DNA of 64,000 bases from Impatiens glandulifera (GCF_907164915.1 NC_061862.1:91135551-91199550); one strand, 5' to 3'. Positions 24,646-35,715 are shown, numbered from the stretch's first letter. Notes: generated by a model not told the origin, from the sequence alone. Made by a program: numbers and translations.

Positions 24646-27434
24646 AATATATACAATTTATACTTTTTAATACCCCTATATAATTTATATCTCCTTACAA
24701 TTTATACTTATATAACTAGTAACCTCTACCAAACGCCACCTATATCTATTTTCATATATATATATATATATATAAATATATAAAAAAATAATAATTTCCT
24801 TATGTATTCTAAGATTTTCATTCTCAAATCTTATGTCTCTCTTCCTTCTATTCTTAAACAATCAAACTCATTTTTTTTCCTTCCATTCTCAAACCTTCAA
24901 ATCTCTCTATCTCTCTTCTCTTTTCATTTTCAAACGGTCAAACCTCTCTACCTCTTCTCTTTTATCTATCCTTCATATTCTTTCTTTATCAAAAAACCTT
25001 GAAACATCTATTTTTTGGATTATAATATTAACGGAACAATTTTTTCATTATCTTCGGCCCTTCACTATATTTCATATTTCGAATCTTGTAGAATTTGAAG
25101 ATCACTGTATGACTAATACATCATATGGACGTTTCATTTATAATTTCTAAATGAGATGTTTGTGATTTATTGATTATCTTTAAATTATATAATGGGATTT
25201 ATATTTCTTATTTTTAAATAATATTGTGATTATATATGTGTAGTTTGTGAAATATATATTATATTATGCTTGAAATATTATTTAGTTATAAAATATAATT
25301 TTAATTTTTTAGTTTTCGAGTTCGAGTAGAGTAGCTCGAATTATAATCGAGTTCGAGTATACATTTTGGTACTCGATCGAGTTCGAGTAGTATGGTACTC
25401 GGCTCGACTCGACTCGTTTACACCCCTATATACCACTATAGTTGAGCTTAATGTTCATCTATATCACTAGTTCACAAAAATATTCAAGTTCGTTAAATTT
25501 TTTTAAAATTATGACACTTGTAATTGACATGTTATTTTATTTTATTTTAAAATAAATATAAATATATATAATATTTTTATTTTTATTTAAAATTCTAAAT
25601 AACAAAATTTTTACATTTTTTAGACGCATTAATCTTTTAAATTAAAATAATAAATTATATAAATAAGTTTAATATATAAATATACCTAATTTAAATATGG
25701 GGACTGATATACATAATTAAAAAGTATCATGAATAGTATCCACCCAAATTTGGGTTTTGAAAAAAAAGAATTGGATGGAATACTCAAAAATAGGTTTAGG
25801 TATGCGGTCGCTAAGCTAACCGACCGAACCGCTTGGAACTAGACCGAAACATTCGAAACCGAACCACTGACGAACTGAACCGATCAACCAAAAAACCCGG
25901 TAAACCGGTCCACCAATCTACATGTTATAATTTTGGATTTTTTTAGTGCATAAGATGAGAGAGAAGCGATGAAGAAGTATAAGTCTTCATTCATTTCAAG
26001 GATGCTCCGTCTTCATTTAAAGGATGCTCCGTCTTCATTTTTCAAGGATGATTGAGAAACTCTTCCTCTCCTTCTTCGTGGATCGCGTTATTAACAGATA
26101 AATTAACTCTTAACCTCATTGGTTGATCTACACTTTTATTAACTTATGGACCTTAGGTTATGTTTGTTTTAATTTCAATATTTGTATCTGTACGCGTTCA
26201 TTTCGTTCCCTTTCGATTTTCTGGCGCGTGTGCCTCTTTTTTATTTAATTGGTTGGCATACGCTCCCTTTTTTCGAATTGAATTGGCCCGTACAGGTTTT
26301 AAATCGACACACTCGCAAATGTGTCGATCTAATTGACTTGAGAGTCGCCACTTTAGTTTACTTCCCAAAGAAACTAAAAAAAAGAAAAATCAGAGATTCA
26401 TTTTAAGAGTCCGGTGTTTGGTTACGTATTAGGAAAGGGCCTACGGCGCTATGTCCTATACGCATGTCTTTACAGACAGTCTCTACTCCTAAGTAATTGG
26501 CCATATGATGTTTGAAAGATTGTTACGTTTTCGTTCTGAGTTCAGAACTCTTTTGCTTGTGTGAGAAAATCTTAATCATTTTGCAAGGGGCTAGTCCTAT
26601 TCATGGGGTATTTGACAAGGATAAGACATTGAAAAGTATTATTAAAAGGCATTGTAAAGGCATCAAAGAGCATCGCACGGCATAGAGTAACCTTGTCAAA
26701 GAAAAATGAGAATCAGAATTCCCGAGAAAAATCAAATGAGGATAGATGAGGGGAATAACAATTCGATTGGAGGACCAGAATTCTATTCTTTTGCTCAAAG
26801 GAGTGAAGAGAGTGGATTAACTTAAGGTCCCAAGTGTTTCCCAGTTTAAAATTTTCAGAGTTAAAGAGAACTCCGAACGCAACACATTAAAATGAGTCAT
26901 TTTCAAAAATAATTCCCAAAATCCCAAAAACTTCATATGATGATAGTCAAAAATATTATTAAAAGCTCACAGGAATCAAGTTTGGAATTTTCGGAGTTAT
27001 AGAACTCCTGGTATGACACTGCAAAGATAGACATTTTTCCAAACGGGCCTTAAAAATTTCGGGAAAAATTATTTTTGAAGAAAATAATATTTTGGAATTT
27101 TGGGGAAAATTTGAGAAAGTTTGAAAGTGGTTTGAATGTTAAATTCATCATTTTAAGGTGGTTTGTTAACATTGGGAAACAAACAGGACCTAAGTTTATT
27201 TTATTTTTTTTTTTAAGTTTTAAATTAAAATAAAAGGAAAAGAAAGTTTAGGGGTCCAATTAAAACATCAGGAAGAGATCAGGGACTACTTTAATTTAGA
27301 ATTAATAAATTAATTCGAAATTAAAGTTGTCAGGCTTATTTAAAAATAAAAGAGACCCAGGGGTCTCTTTGAAACTTCACAGAAGTTGAGGGAAACGCGA
27401 CATAACAAAAGAAAAAACAGAACTCCAACCGGCC

Positions 27435-28820
27435 CTATGCTCTCCTCCGGCGACTTCTACGGCGTCTTCTCCGGCGTCTTGCACGGTCATCAACTGGGTC
27501 GCGCTCAATTGAGAGCACAATCCCAAGTTCACGTGGCATCTTTGAGGTATCCTCTTCACTGTAAATCTTATTTCCAGCAACAGGAAGAAGTAGAGTTGGC
27601 CAGAGAAATTCTGATATAAGGAGTAAATTCAGTATCTGACTATCCGCTTCAAAACAGCAATTACGGATTGTTCCAGAAACCCCTTTCTTTCTCAACAGAC
27701 TTGTTGAATCAAATTGCCTAGTAATTTGCTTAAGAAGTCCTCGCTTGGGGTCCACTAAAAGTTTCCTTCCTGCTTCCCGCTGTGATATATTCACAAGTAT
27801 TGAACCAACATGTTCAAAAGGATCGCCATTCTTCTCTGTAGAAATGCAGAATGATCTCACAAGCTTCATAACATACAGGCCATGCATTTTCTCATCATCA
27901 ACCTGAAGCAAGGCAGCTATTCCAGTATCTATAGGGGTGAGATTAACCAGTAACATAACAAGCAACCTTGTAATGCAGGCATCTGGCTTGTATAATATAT
28001 CCATTACAGTTTTAATCATTCCCATTGAAACCATTTTAGCAGACAAATCTGAGTTTTGTAATAGGTTAATAAGAGCTTCAGCTGCAGGTTCAGATACCTC
28101 CTTTTTTTCAGACACGAGGCTAGAAATCTCAACATTATTGTCAGCTCGATCGATTTGAGGCGATGGTGGATACTTCTTTCCAATGACATCGTAGAATGAT
28201 TTCTCAGCAGCTTGAAGATTTAAAGACTCTTGAAGCATGCAGGTTTTCTCTTCCATATCTTCTTCCATAAGGATCTGGTTTATGTATTGCAAAACAGCAT
28301 CTGAGAAATCATAGTCTTCGTGAGGATCTTCTTCGTAAGTTAAAGTGGAAGTAGAAATCAAATTGTTTGTTGGAACATCATTCGAAGTGAAAGGAATCCC
28401 GAATTCGTAGCTCGTGAATGAACTTCCATGATCCGCAAACACAGACTGGAATCTAGGATTTGGAAAAGGGTTAACAGGGTTATCTGGAATGATGGAAAAT
28501 CCACTAAAACTGTTATTGGACAAAGGAGTCTGAAATCTAGGTCTACAGTGAGGAGAAGCAAAGGACGATGGAGATGCGGCTTGAATTCTAGCTCTCCAAT
28601 CTTCTGATTTCTCGGAGCCAGCATTTCTCCTAATGGAGACTAGCGAATCGGAGCGACAGAACCTAATCGAGCAAACTTCTCGTCCACATTTTACAGGAAA
28701 GCAAATCTTCTTACTCCTATTCCACTGGACTATCTGATTGTTTTGTGAAAGAGACAAGGCGACCTTCGTTCTCATCCACAGGTCGAATTGAGCACCGACA
28801 CCGTTTGAACTCACCGCCAT
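27435..28820 (-). CDS. Chimeric ORF: unknown leader + GRAS (SCL14-type) + HGH1
   Basis: A 461-codon uninterrupted frame joins three sources. Residues 1-80 have a Ser/Arg/Cys-rich, transit-peptide-like look and are not identified. Residues about 90-225 match the variable N-terminus of SCL14/SCL33-type GRAS regulators, with DFSDAVLQYINQ, LMEEDMEEKTCM and QAAEKSFYDVIGKKYPPSP; the GRAS domain itself is absent. Residues about 230-445 match the armadillo-like protein HGH1 (an eEF2-folding factor in yeast), with KKEVSEPAAEALINL, KMHGLYVMKLVRSF, GSILVNI and LLPVAGNKIY, stopping before the HGH1 C-terminus. Residues 446-461 are an Arg-rich tail from GC-rich element DNA. The HGH1 part reads without introns. 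A CAG/GTAAAC donor near 29322 on the minus strand could give a spliced leader. Whether it is expressed is unknown; a captured-gene by-product is the default view. Confidence 0.8.
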   Translation of the reverse strand: MAVSSNGVGAQFDLWMRTKVALSLSQNNQIVQWNRSKKICFPVKCGREVCSIRFCRSDSLVSIRRNAGSEKSEDWRARIQAASPSSFASPHCRPRFQTPLSNNSFSGFSIIPDNPVNPFPNPRFQSVFADHGSSFTSYEFGIPFTSNDVPTNNLISTSTLTYEEDPHEDYDFSDAVLQYINQILMEEDMEEKTCMLQESLNLQAAEKSFYDVIGKKYPPSPQIDRADNNVEISSLVSEKKEVSEPAAEALINLLQNSDLSAKMVSMGMIKTVMDILYKPDACITRLLVMLLVNLTPIDTGIAALLQVDDEKMHGLYVMKLVRSFCISTEKNGDPFEHVGSILVNISQREAGRKLLVDPKRGLLKQITRQFDSTSLLRKKGVSGTIRNCCFEADSQILNLLLISEFLWPTLLLPVAGNKIYSEEDTSKMPRELGIVLSIERDPVDDRARRRRRRRRSRRRRA

Positions 28821-29322
28821 CGCTAATATATAATTGTCATTGGAGGCGGCTGCAGTTAGTTATACCTAAATCTAAGCTCTGTGAGGCGAGAATAGCGGTT
28901 ACAGAACTAAAATGATGAGAGAAAGGTCGAACGGAGGTTGAACGGAGTTAGAATCGGAGAGAAAACCGGCATTGGAGAAATCTCTCTAGTGATAAGAACT
29001 TATACATTGAAATGACCAGTGAGGAAGCTGCTCCGGTGAGAGTGATGAACATAGATTTGAAATGAGAGAGAGAAGGGACTAGTTTCTAATCCTATCCTCA
29101 ATCCTAACTACTCCTAATCAAAGATCTATCAGCCAAAATCTAACAAATATCAGCCAAGCATTCAATCAATTGGAAATAACTACAGCAGCAAAGGAAACAT
29201 ACTTGAAATTTGAATGAAACAAACTGTAATCACACTTCTAATCATCAAGTGGCATCGGCGTTCATAACCGATGCCTCCAATCAACCTTTCAAGAACATCA
29301 TTCAGTTTGAATGTTTACCTGA

Positions 29323-29541
29323 TTAGCAAAGAGAGATGAAACAAGATGAAGAAACGAAATGAGTCAGCCGGATTCGAAGAAGCTTCAGCCAAAGTTTATG
29401 CCGTTCTTCGCGTTCGTCAATCCAATCGTCCAAGGCAATGAGCTCGGATCCCTCCTTCTTCAACAATGGAAGCAATATCAAAACTCTCTCTGATTTTGTA
29501 ACCGCTCCTCCAGCTCCATGAAATGAACTAAAAAAAAACAA
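29323..29541 (-). other. Short genic-looking frame upstream of the chimera
   Basis: A 72-codon frame with ELIALDDWIDEREERHKLWL sits between the chimera and the LTR-like sequence. Its composition is less AT-rich than the surroundings and it ends just before a CAG/GTAAAC donor-like site. It may be a further captured exon or leader exon of the chimera. I do not recognise the family. Confidence 0.35.
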
Positions 29542-31047
29542 CTGCTCTCTTTCTCTAAAAACTCACCAACTCCAAAACTGACTTCCCAACTCATCTTCCC
29601 CTCTTTTTTTATTTTATTACAGGGGTTCATTTGTAATTAGCCCAAAAATTGAAAGGCACGCTTGGAAGAAAAGAAAAAATATATATTTCCCCCCCTTTTT
29701 TTTTTTTTTTTTCGTTTTACCCCTTTTCCATTTTTCTTTCTTTGCACCTTCACACTAAACGAATCACCCCGGTCGCGTTTTTGCTCAGAAAATTGTGAAA
29801 ATTTTATGATCAGTTCTTAACACCACGAAAATGAATCTCCTTTTTGAATGAACCCAAACGGACCTTCCTATCCAAAGTTATGATATTTTAAAGCCACCCC
29901 TCCATTTCAATCTTTTCAATCCCGCGGTTTTCACTTTCATAACTTTAATAGCCCATAACTTTGTGCACAGAGCTTTCCCCACAATGAGGTTGGTACCATT
30001 GGAAAGGCAAGACTCTTGCCTACATCCCCATGTTCTCCTTTGCTTACGAAATGGTCCGTGTTGGTCAGGAGGCTAGCCTCACAAAAACGTGTCAGTTCAC
30101 GCATCACCTTCGCTGCGGGCGACTTGGACTGAGCTTCAGGGAGAACTGGGAGAAGTATTTAGTGTCGTTGGAAAGATAATTCAAAGGGCTTTCCAACGGT
30201 AGCTCATACACTGAATATGGATCATTGGTGCAAAAGATATGATTTTTAGAAGTGCAACATAGCTTCGGCTAGCTCCCAGGACTTGAATCGGTAGTTTTTC
30301 CTTCTTTTTGAGCATTTTCTGCACAAATTTGCAAACAATGACATTATACTCAAAATTCAAGATTTTTCAAAACGTACAACATGAACGTGTCACGGGTTGG
30401 GAAAACAGAGTCGTTATGAAACTCGACCTTTGGATCGTTATCTTTTAAGCTTTACCGGGTCAGTTTTCCACGAGGTGATTCTATTTTTGTTTTCCCGGTT
30501 CAATAAACAAACATGAGTATTATTTTGGGCCGGGTTTTTCTATTAGGTATCTAGGGTGTAAAAATGGGGTGTCTACAGTATCTTTGAGTTCAATGGTTGT
30601 TTGTTAATTGGATTTTTGTTCAATTATTAAAAACTTAAAATTTGTATGATTTCTTTTTGATTTGTTGAAATGGGTAATAGATTTTTGTTCAATAGTTTGG
30701 TGATTAATATAGTTTTTTTTTGACTTGTTGAAATTGGTAATTAATACATATTGTAAAAAATATTTTAGCTATTTTAGCTATTTTATTAATTTTAAGTTTT
30801 ATTATTAAAAATTGACTTAACCGAATAAATCGACCGAGCCAATCATCAAACCGATCAAACTAAACCGATTAATAAACACAAATCGACGATTTGTGATTTA
30901 GGCAAACCAACCCAACAATTTTGGTTGTATATTTTGATCTATAAGTCGACCGAAGCGAACCACTTACAGGCCTAGGTATGCCGTTGGGTTAGAGGAGAAA
31001 AGGTGATTTTGATTTCTTTTGGTGTTGGGTTGGAGAAGGCTTATGGT

Positions 31048-31585
31048 TAGGGTGACAATTTAGGTAAGTTTCAGGTTAGCGGGTTCAGGTTGACAGGTTA
31101 ACGGGTTCAACGATTCTAACATAAACCTGACATGTTTAATAATTCGAGTAAAAAATCTATAACCTAAACCTGACTTGTTTATTTGTGTTTGATTTGAACC
31201 TGACCTGTTTGACCCGATTTACCTAACTCAATTCGAACCAAACCCGATGTAATTAATTCATATCTCTCTATTTCAAATTAAAATGACATCAATACAAAAT
31301 AAAAATAAAGTTAAATCACAAATTCACTTATACAAAATTTTACAAAAGAAAATGAGTGAGTGACTAAGAAAAAATAACACAAAACTCAACAAATGAAATT
31401 TGTAAACGGGTTATGGGGTCTACTTTGGGTCATGTCAGGTCGACCCAATTTTGACCTATTTATTAATCAGGTTAAACAAGTCGACCTAATTTTGACCCGA
31501 ACAAAAAAATACATGACCATAACCTAATTTTTTCGTGTTCGATCCAGGTCGTGTTTTCGTGTCGGATCTAAAATTGTCAACCTTA
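31048..31585. mobile_element. hAT-type MITE, TSD CTTATGGT
   Basis: It starts TAGGGTGACAATTTAGGT and ends CTAAAATTGTCAACCTTA, and is flanked by CTTATGGT at 31040-31047 and 31586-31593. The 538-bp body is non-coding with many GGTTCAGGTT and GACCTGA-type motifs in both orientations, giving strong potential for folding back. Confidence 0.85.
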
Positions 31586-31890
31586 CTTATGGTGTTATGC
31601 TATATTTATACATTAAAATAACAATAATAATAATTACACCAATTATTTTTTATTTATTAATTTAGATAAATTTAATTATAGAGACATTTAATATTTAATT
31701 CAATCTTAAAATGAATTTTTCTAACTGTGCTTTTAGTAATAATGAAATTCATTGTGCTTTTAAGTAATAATGAAATTCATAAGGGACCATGATATTGGCA
31801 TTTTTTTTGTTCTTGGAATATTGGGCCGTTTGATTCATTTTCACATACATGATAGGCTTCTTTGAAAACTTATATTTTGTCATTGATTCA
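31586..31890. other. AT-rich spacer
   Basis: No feature was recognised except a short local duplication of GTGCTTTTAGTAATAATGAA near 31733 and 31755. Confidence 0.35.
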
Positions 31891-31891
31891 A

Positions 31892-32302
31892 CTAGCATTT
31901 AGCCCGTGCATTTGCACGAGTAATAATATAAAAAACCGTGAAACAAATTACGGATAACATTTTTAATTTTATTTTTAACCGTTTTAAGTTTATGGGTGGG
32001 TCAACCCACAATCCGACCCAAATATCCATTTACTCAACATCTTGAACTTATATTAATATTAAAACGTCCCACGTTAATCAAATTTGGTGTTGAATTTAAA
32101 ATATAAAATCTTTATAGCCTAGTTGGTTAAAGAGTTGTACTTGTTTTGTTAGGTTGCAAGTTTGAAACATATCTCTAGCATTTTTAATTTTATTTATAAC
32201 CGTTTTAAATTTAAAAACGGGTCAACCCACAATTCGACCCAAGTATCCAAATTAAACACAGCTCTCGACCCGGCAATCCGGACACTTTAAAAATTAAGCA
32301 TC

Positions 32303-32352
<50 letters not shown>

Positions 32353-33230
32353 TTAGTTAAAAAGTTGAACTTATATTAATATTGAAACGTCCCGCGTTTA
32401 TCAAATTTGGTGTTGAATTTAAAATATAAAGTCTTTGTAGCCTAGTTGGTTAAAGAGTTGTACTTGTTTTGTTAGGTTGCAAGTTCGAAACATTCCTCTA
32501 GCATTTTTAATTTTATTTTTAACCGTTTTAAATTTAAAAACGGGTCAACCCACAATCCGACCCAAGTATCCAAATTAACCACAGCTCTCGACCCGGCAAT
32601 CCGGACACTTTAAAAATTAAGCATCATTATATATATATAGATTAGTTAGTTAAAAAGTTGAACTTATATTAATATTAAAACGTCCCGCGTTTATCAAATT
32701 TGGTGTTGAATTTAAAATATAAAGTCTTTGTAGCCTAGTTGGTTAAAGAGTTGTACTTGTTTTGTTAGGTTGCAAGTTCGAAACATACCTATAGCATTTT
32801 TAATTTCATTTTTAACCGTTTTAAATTAAAAACGGGTCAACCCACAATTCGACCCAAGTATCCAAATTAACCACAACTCTCGACTCGGCAATCCGGACAC
32901 TTTAAAAATTAAGCATCATTATATATATATAGATTAGTTAGTTAAAAAGTTGAACTTATATTAATATTAAAACGTCCCGCGTTTATCAAATTTGATGTTG
33001 AATTTAAAATATAAAGTCTTTGTAGCCTAGTTGGTTAAAGAGTTGTACTTATTTTGTTATGTTACAAGTTCGAAACATACCTCTATCATTTTTAATTTTA
33101 TTTTTAAGCGTTTTAAATTTAAAAACGGGTCAACCCACAATCCGACCCAAATATCCAAATTAACCACAGCTCTCGACCCGGCAATCCGGACACTTTAAAA
33201 ATTAAGCATCATTATATATATATATATTAC
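31892..33230 (-). mobile_element. Helitron with four tandem ~295-bp 5' units
   Basis: On the minus strand a 3' end is seen at 31892-31920: hairpin CTCGTGCAAATGCACGGGC followed by TAAATGCTAG, then T, the Helitron 3' signature. Going rightwards on the plus strand the same ~295-bp unit recurs with landmarks at 32042, 32363, 32658 and 32952 (spacing 321, 295, 294). Units end in GCATCATTATATATATA; two keep the Helitron-like start TCTATATATATATAATGATG on the minus strand (at 32641 and 32933). Each unit contains TAGCCTAGTTGGTTAAAGAG and GGTTGCAAGTTCGAAAC, box A and box B-like motifs. No Rep/helicase is encoded. Confidence 0.7.
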
Positions 33231-33445
33231 TATTTTCATGTGGCCTCAAATTAACCATTTACAATAAAATAAAAAATAAAAAATAAAATAAAAGAAAGGA
33301 ATGACTCAGTGAAAGGGTAACGAAAATAAGGTCACGAATCCGACATAATCTGTCACGTTGTCCCACGTCCCGAAATATGACATTTTGGGTCTCAAAATGT
33401 CCCGAAATGTTATTTTGTAACCCATATATATATATATATATATAG

Positions 33446-33479
33446 GGGCGGACCCAGAATTTAAAATCTATTCGAGTTA
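33446..33479 (+). mobile_element. End of an hAT-type MITE cut by the gap
   Basis: AGGGGCGGACCCAGAATTTA matches the terminus of the CAGAGGCGGATCC family seen complete at 40668-40895. The rest is lost in the run of N. Confidence 0.5.
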
Positions 33480-33979
33480 NNNNNNNNNNNNNNNNNNNNN
33501 NNNNNNNNNNNNNNNNNNNNNNNNNNNNNNNNNNNNNNNNNNNNNNNNNNNNNNNNNNNNNNNNNNNNNNNNNNNNNNNNNNNNNNNNNNNNNNNNNNNN
33601 NNNNNNNNNNNNNNNNNNNNNNNNNNNNNNNNNNNNNNNNNNNNNNNNNNNNNNNNNNNNNNNNNNNNNNNNNNNNNNNNNNNNNNNNNNNNNNNNNNNN
33701 NNNNNNNNNNNNNNNNNNNNNNNNNNNNNNNNNNNNNNNNNNNNNNNNNNNNNNNNNNNNNNNNNNNNNNNNNNNNNNNNNNNNNNNNNNNNNNNNNNNN
33801 NNNNNNNNNNNNNNNNNNNNNNNNNNNNNNNNNNNNNNNNNNNNNNNNNNNNNNNNNNNNNNNNNNNNNNNNNNNNNNNNNNNNNNNNNNNNNNNNNNNN
33901 NNNNNNNNNNNNNNNNNNNNNNNNNNNNNNNNNNNNNNNNNNNNNNNNNNNNNNNNNNNNNNNNNNNNNNNNNNNNNNN
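33480..33979. other. Assembly gap (500 N)
   Basis: Exactly 500 undefined bases. The round number suggests a fixed-size scaffold gap, so the true distance is unknown. It separates the Helitron array from the long tandem array. Open frames spanning it are artefacts. Confidence 0.99.
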
Positions 33980-34639
33980 CAAATTCTAGGAAAAAATAAC
34001 TCTATCATTTCTCCCTATCCAAACATGGTACACAAGACAACCATAGAAGTACTTAAATAAATTGGCCTTAAATGAGTTTTTTTTAGTCTTTAGAACGTTA
34101 TGCTTCTAATACAACTTCAATCAACAAAGAGAGATTGTAACCTGAAATTATTGACAAACTTTCCCCCAAAGAACTCTAGTGAAATTACATTCATCAAATA
34201 AATTACATTCATTCTAGTGAAATTGATTTTTCTTTTACCTTTTTGGCTTTATTTTTAATTTTTTAGAATACAAAAAATATTTAAAATAAATATGACATTT
34301 ATTTTGTCAATTTATTTTATTTATGGTATATTTTGGGTTAAATAATTTTTTGGATAAAATGGGTACCACATTTAATCTTAAATTATTTTTTTTTAATCCC
34401 TTTGAGTTTTCTAAAATTATTTTGAAATAATATGAGTACAACATTTATACCAAATAATTTTATTTATTTTATTTTTTTATTATCCATAATTAATTGGAAT
34501 TAATTATTACAATAATTAAACTAATTAATTGTTTAATTAGATTTTTGGCCTTGGGTTAATTATTTTAATTTTATTTATTTGAAAATAAATCAAAATAATT
34601 ATTTTAAATTTAAAAATAGAGTATGTAGATTTTTAGTGC

Positions 34640-35020
34640 TTGCAATTAGTCTTTATATTGATAATCATAATACTTAATTAAGCTAAAATAAGAATTATGT
34701 ATGAATTTAGTTTCATTAGTCTCTTTATTGATAATCATAATACTTAATTAAGCTAAAATAAGAATTAAGTATGAATTTAGTTTCATTAGTCTCTTTAATT
34801 ATAATCATAATACTTAATTAAGCTAAAATAAGAATGATTTATTAGTCTCTATCGATAATCCTAATACTTAATTAAGCTAAAATAAGAATAGTGTATAAAT
34901 TTAGTTTTATTAGCCTCTCTATTAATAATCATAATACATGACTTATGAATTATGTTTTATCAGGCATTCTATTGATAATCATAATACTTAATTAAGTTAA
35001 AATAAGAATGATATATGAAT
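34640..35020 (+). repeat. ~60-bp minisatellite, array copy 1
   Basis: About six units of TATTGATAATCATAATACTT, AATTAAGCTAAAATAAGAAT and ATGAATTTAGTTTCATTAG, with some units shortened. Confidence 0.8.
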
Positions 35021-35029
35021 TTAGGCACT

Positions 35030-35715
35030 CTATTCTCAAGTCAAACGCATCTCTCTTCTCTTTCTATTCTTAAACAGTCAAACCCCGTTCTTTTCTCTTT
35101 CTATTCTTAAACAGTCAAACCCCGTTCTCTTTTACTTCCATTTTCAAACGGCCAAAAGCCCAAAACTTCTCTTTCTTCTCCTTTCTCTGTCTCTCAGATT
35201 CTTTCTCCACCAAAAGATATCGAAATATCTATTTTTTGGATTCTACTATTAACGGAGCAGTTTGTCCATTACCTTAATATTATATATTTCAAATCTTATA
35301 AAATTTGAATATAAATATATGCCTAGTGTATCATATTTCCAAAATTTTAATATTTGTGATGAACATCTTTTAAATATTTAATTTTATTTGTAATTTATGA
35401 ATGAAATGTTTGTGATTGAATGATTATTTTTAAATTATGTGATTGTATTTATATTTTTTATTATTAAATAATGTTGTGATTATATATTTGTAGTTTGTGA
35501 AAAGTATATTTTATTATGTTTGAGATATTATTTAGTAAAATAATATAATTTTAATTTAATTTTAGAGTTTTAGAGTTTAAGCTCGAGTAGCTCGAATTGT
35601 AATCGAGCCGAGTTTGAGTATAAATTTTGATACTCGATCGAGTTCGAGTATTTACAATACAATTCGAGTCGAGTTCGAGTAATATAGTACTCGGCTCGAC
35701 TCGTTTACACCCCTA
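35030..35715 (+). mobile_element. hAT relic, left end deleted (array copy 1)
   Basis: The right part of the hAT family, ending GACTCGTTTACACCCCTA at 35715 and followed by GTCACGGT. The left part is missing: minisatellite sequence joins directly to the internal motif TTCTCAAGTCAAAC at about 35033, equal to about 37593 in the complete copy. Confidence 0.75.

Larger units (their letters stand above)
20316..25428 (+). mobile_element. Nested hAT-type element, TSD TATACCAC
   Basis: It starts TAGGGGTGTAAACGAG and ends CTCGTTTACACCCCTA, perfect 16-base inverted ends, flanked by the identical 8-mer TATACCAC (20308-20315 and 25429-25436). An 8-bp duplication with TAGGGGTG...CACCCCTA ends is the hAT signature. 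Its own sequence (20316 to about 20530 and about 24750-25428) matches the 946-bp member at 37284-38229. Roughly 4.2 kb between is later insertions, including a Helitron. It encodes no transposase, so it was mobilised by another element. Confidence 0.88.
26189..30577 (-). mobile_element. 4.4 kb TG...CA element with 5-bp TSD (solo LTR or LARD)
   Basis: The segment begins TGTACGCG and ends GGGGTGTCTACA and is flanked on both sides by GTATC (26184-26188 and 30578-30582), the signature of LTR-retrotransposon integration. No direct LTR pair was found inside, so it may be one very long solo LTR or a non-autonomous element with diverged LTRs. On the minus strand it starts TGTAGACACCCCATTTTT and has GTGGCGACTC near 26342-26351, resembling the tRNA-complementary motif of large Ty3/gypsy (Tat-type) elements; minus is therefore my preferred orientation. 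It contains no gag or pol, but holds the GRAS/HGH1 chimeric frame. Confidence 0.6.
25806..30973. mobile_element. hAT-like element with 8-bp duplication, itself interrupted
   Basis: AGGTATGC lies at 25798-25805 and again at 30974-30981. The enclosed ends are GGTCGCTAAG and, complemented from the right, AGGCCTGTAAG, imperfect inverted ends of hAT style. Both flanking arms carry CCGAACCG/AACCGGT-type repeats typical of hAT MITE ends. The original element is only the outer arms (25806 to about 26183 and 30578-30973); the middle is the TG...CA element. Confidence 0.6.

Noticed and set aside
24802..25150. Ser/Leu/Phe-rich frames in the hAT arm
   Set aside because: They are translations of CT-rich repeat DNA (TCTCTCT, TTCATTCTCAAA) shared by all family members.
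32450..32500. True tRNA gene from TAGCCTAGTTGG ... GTTCGAAAC
   Set aside because: Spacing of boxes is tRNA-like but acceptor and anticodon stems cannot be formed, and the motif is repeated in every unit.
33259..34008. Open frame spanning the run of N
   Set aside because: It is open only because N is translated as unknown; both flanks are repeat sequence.
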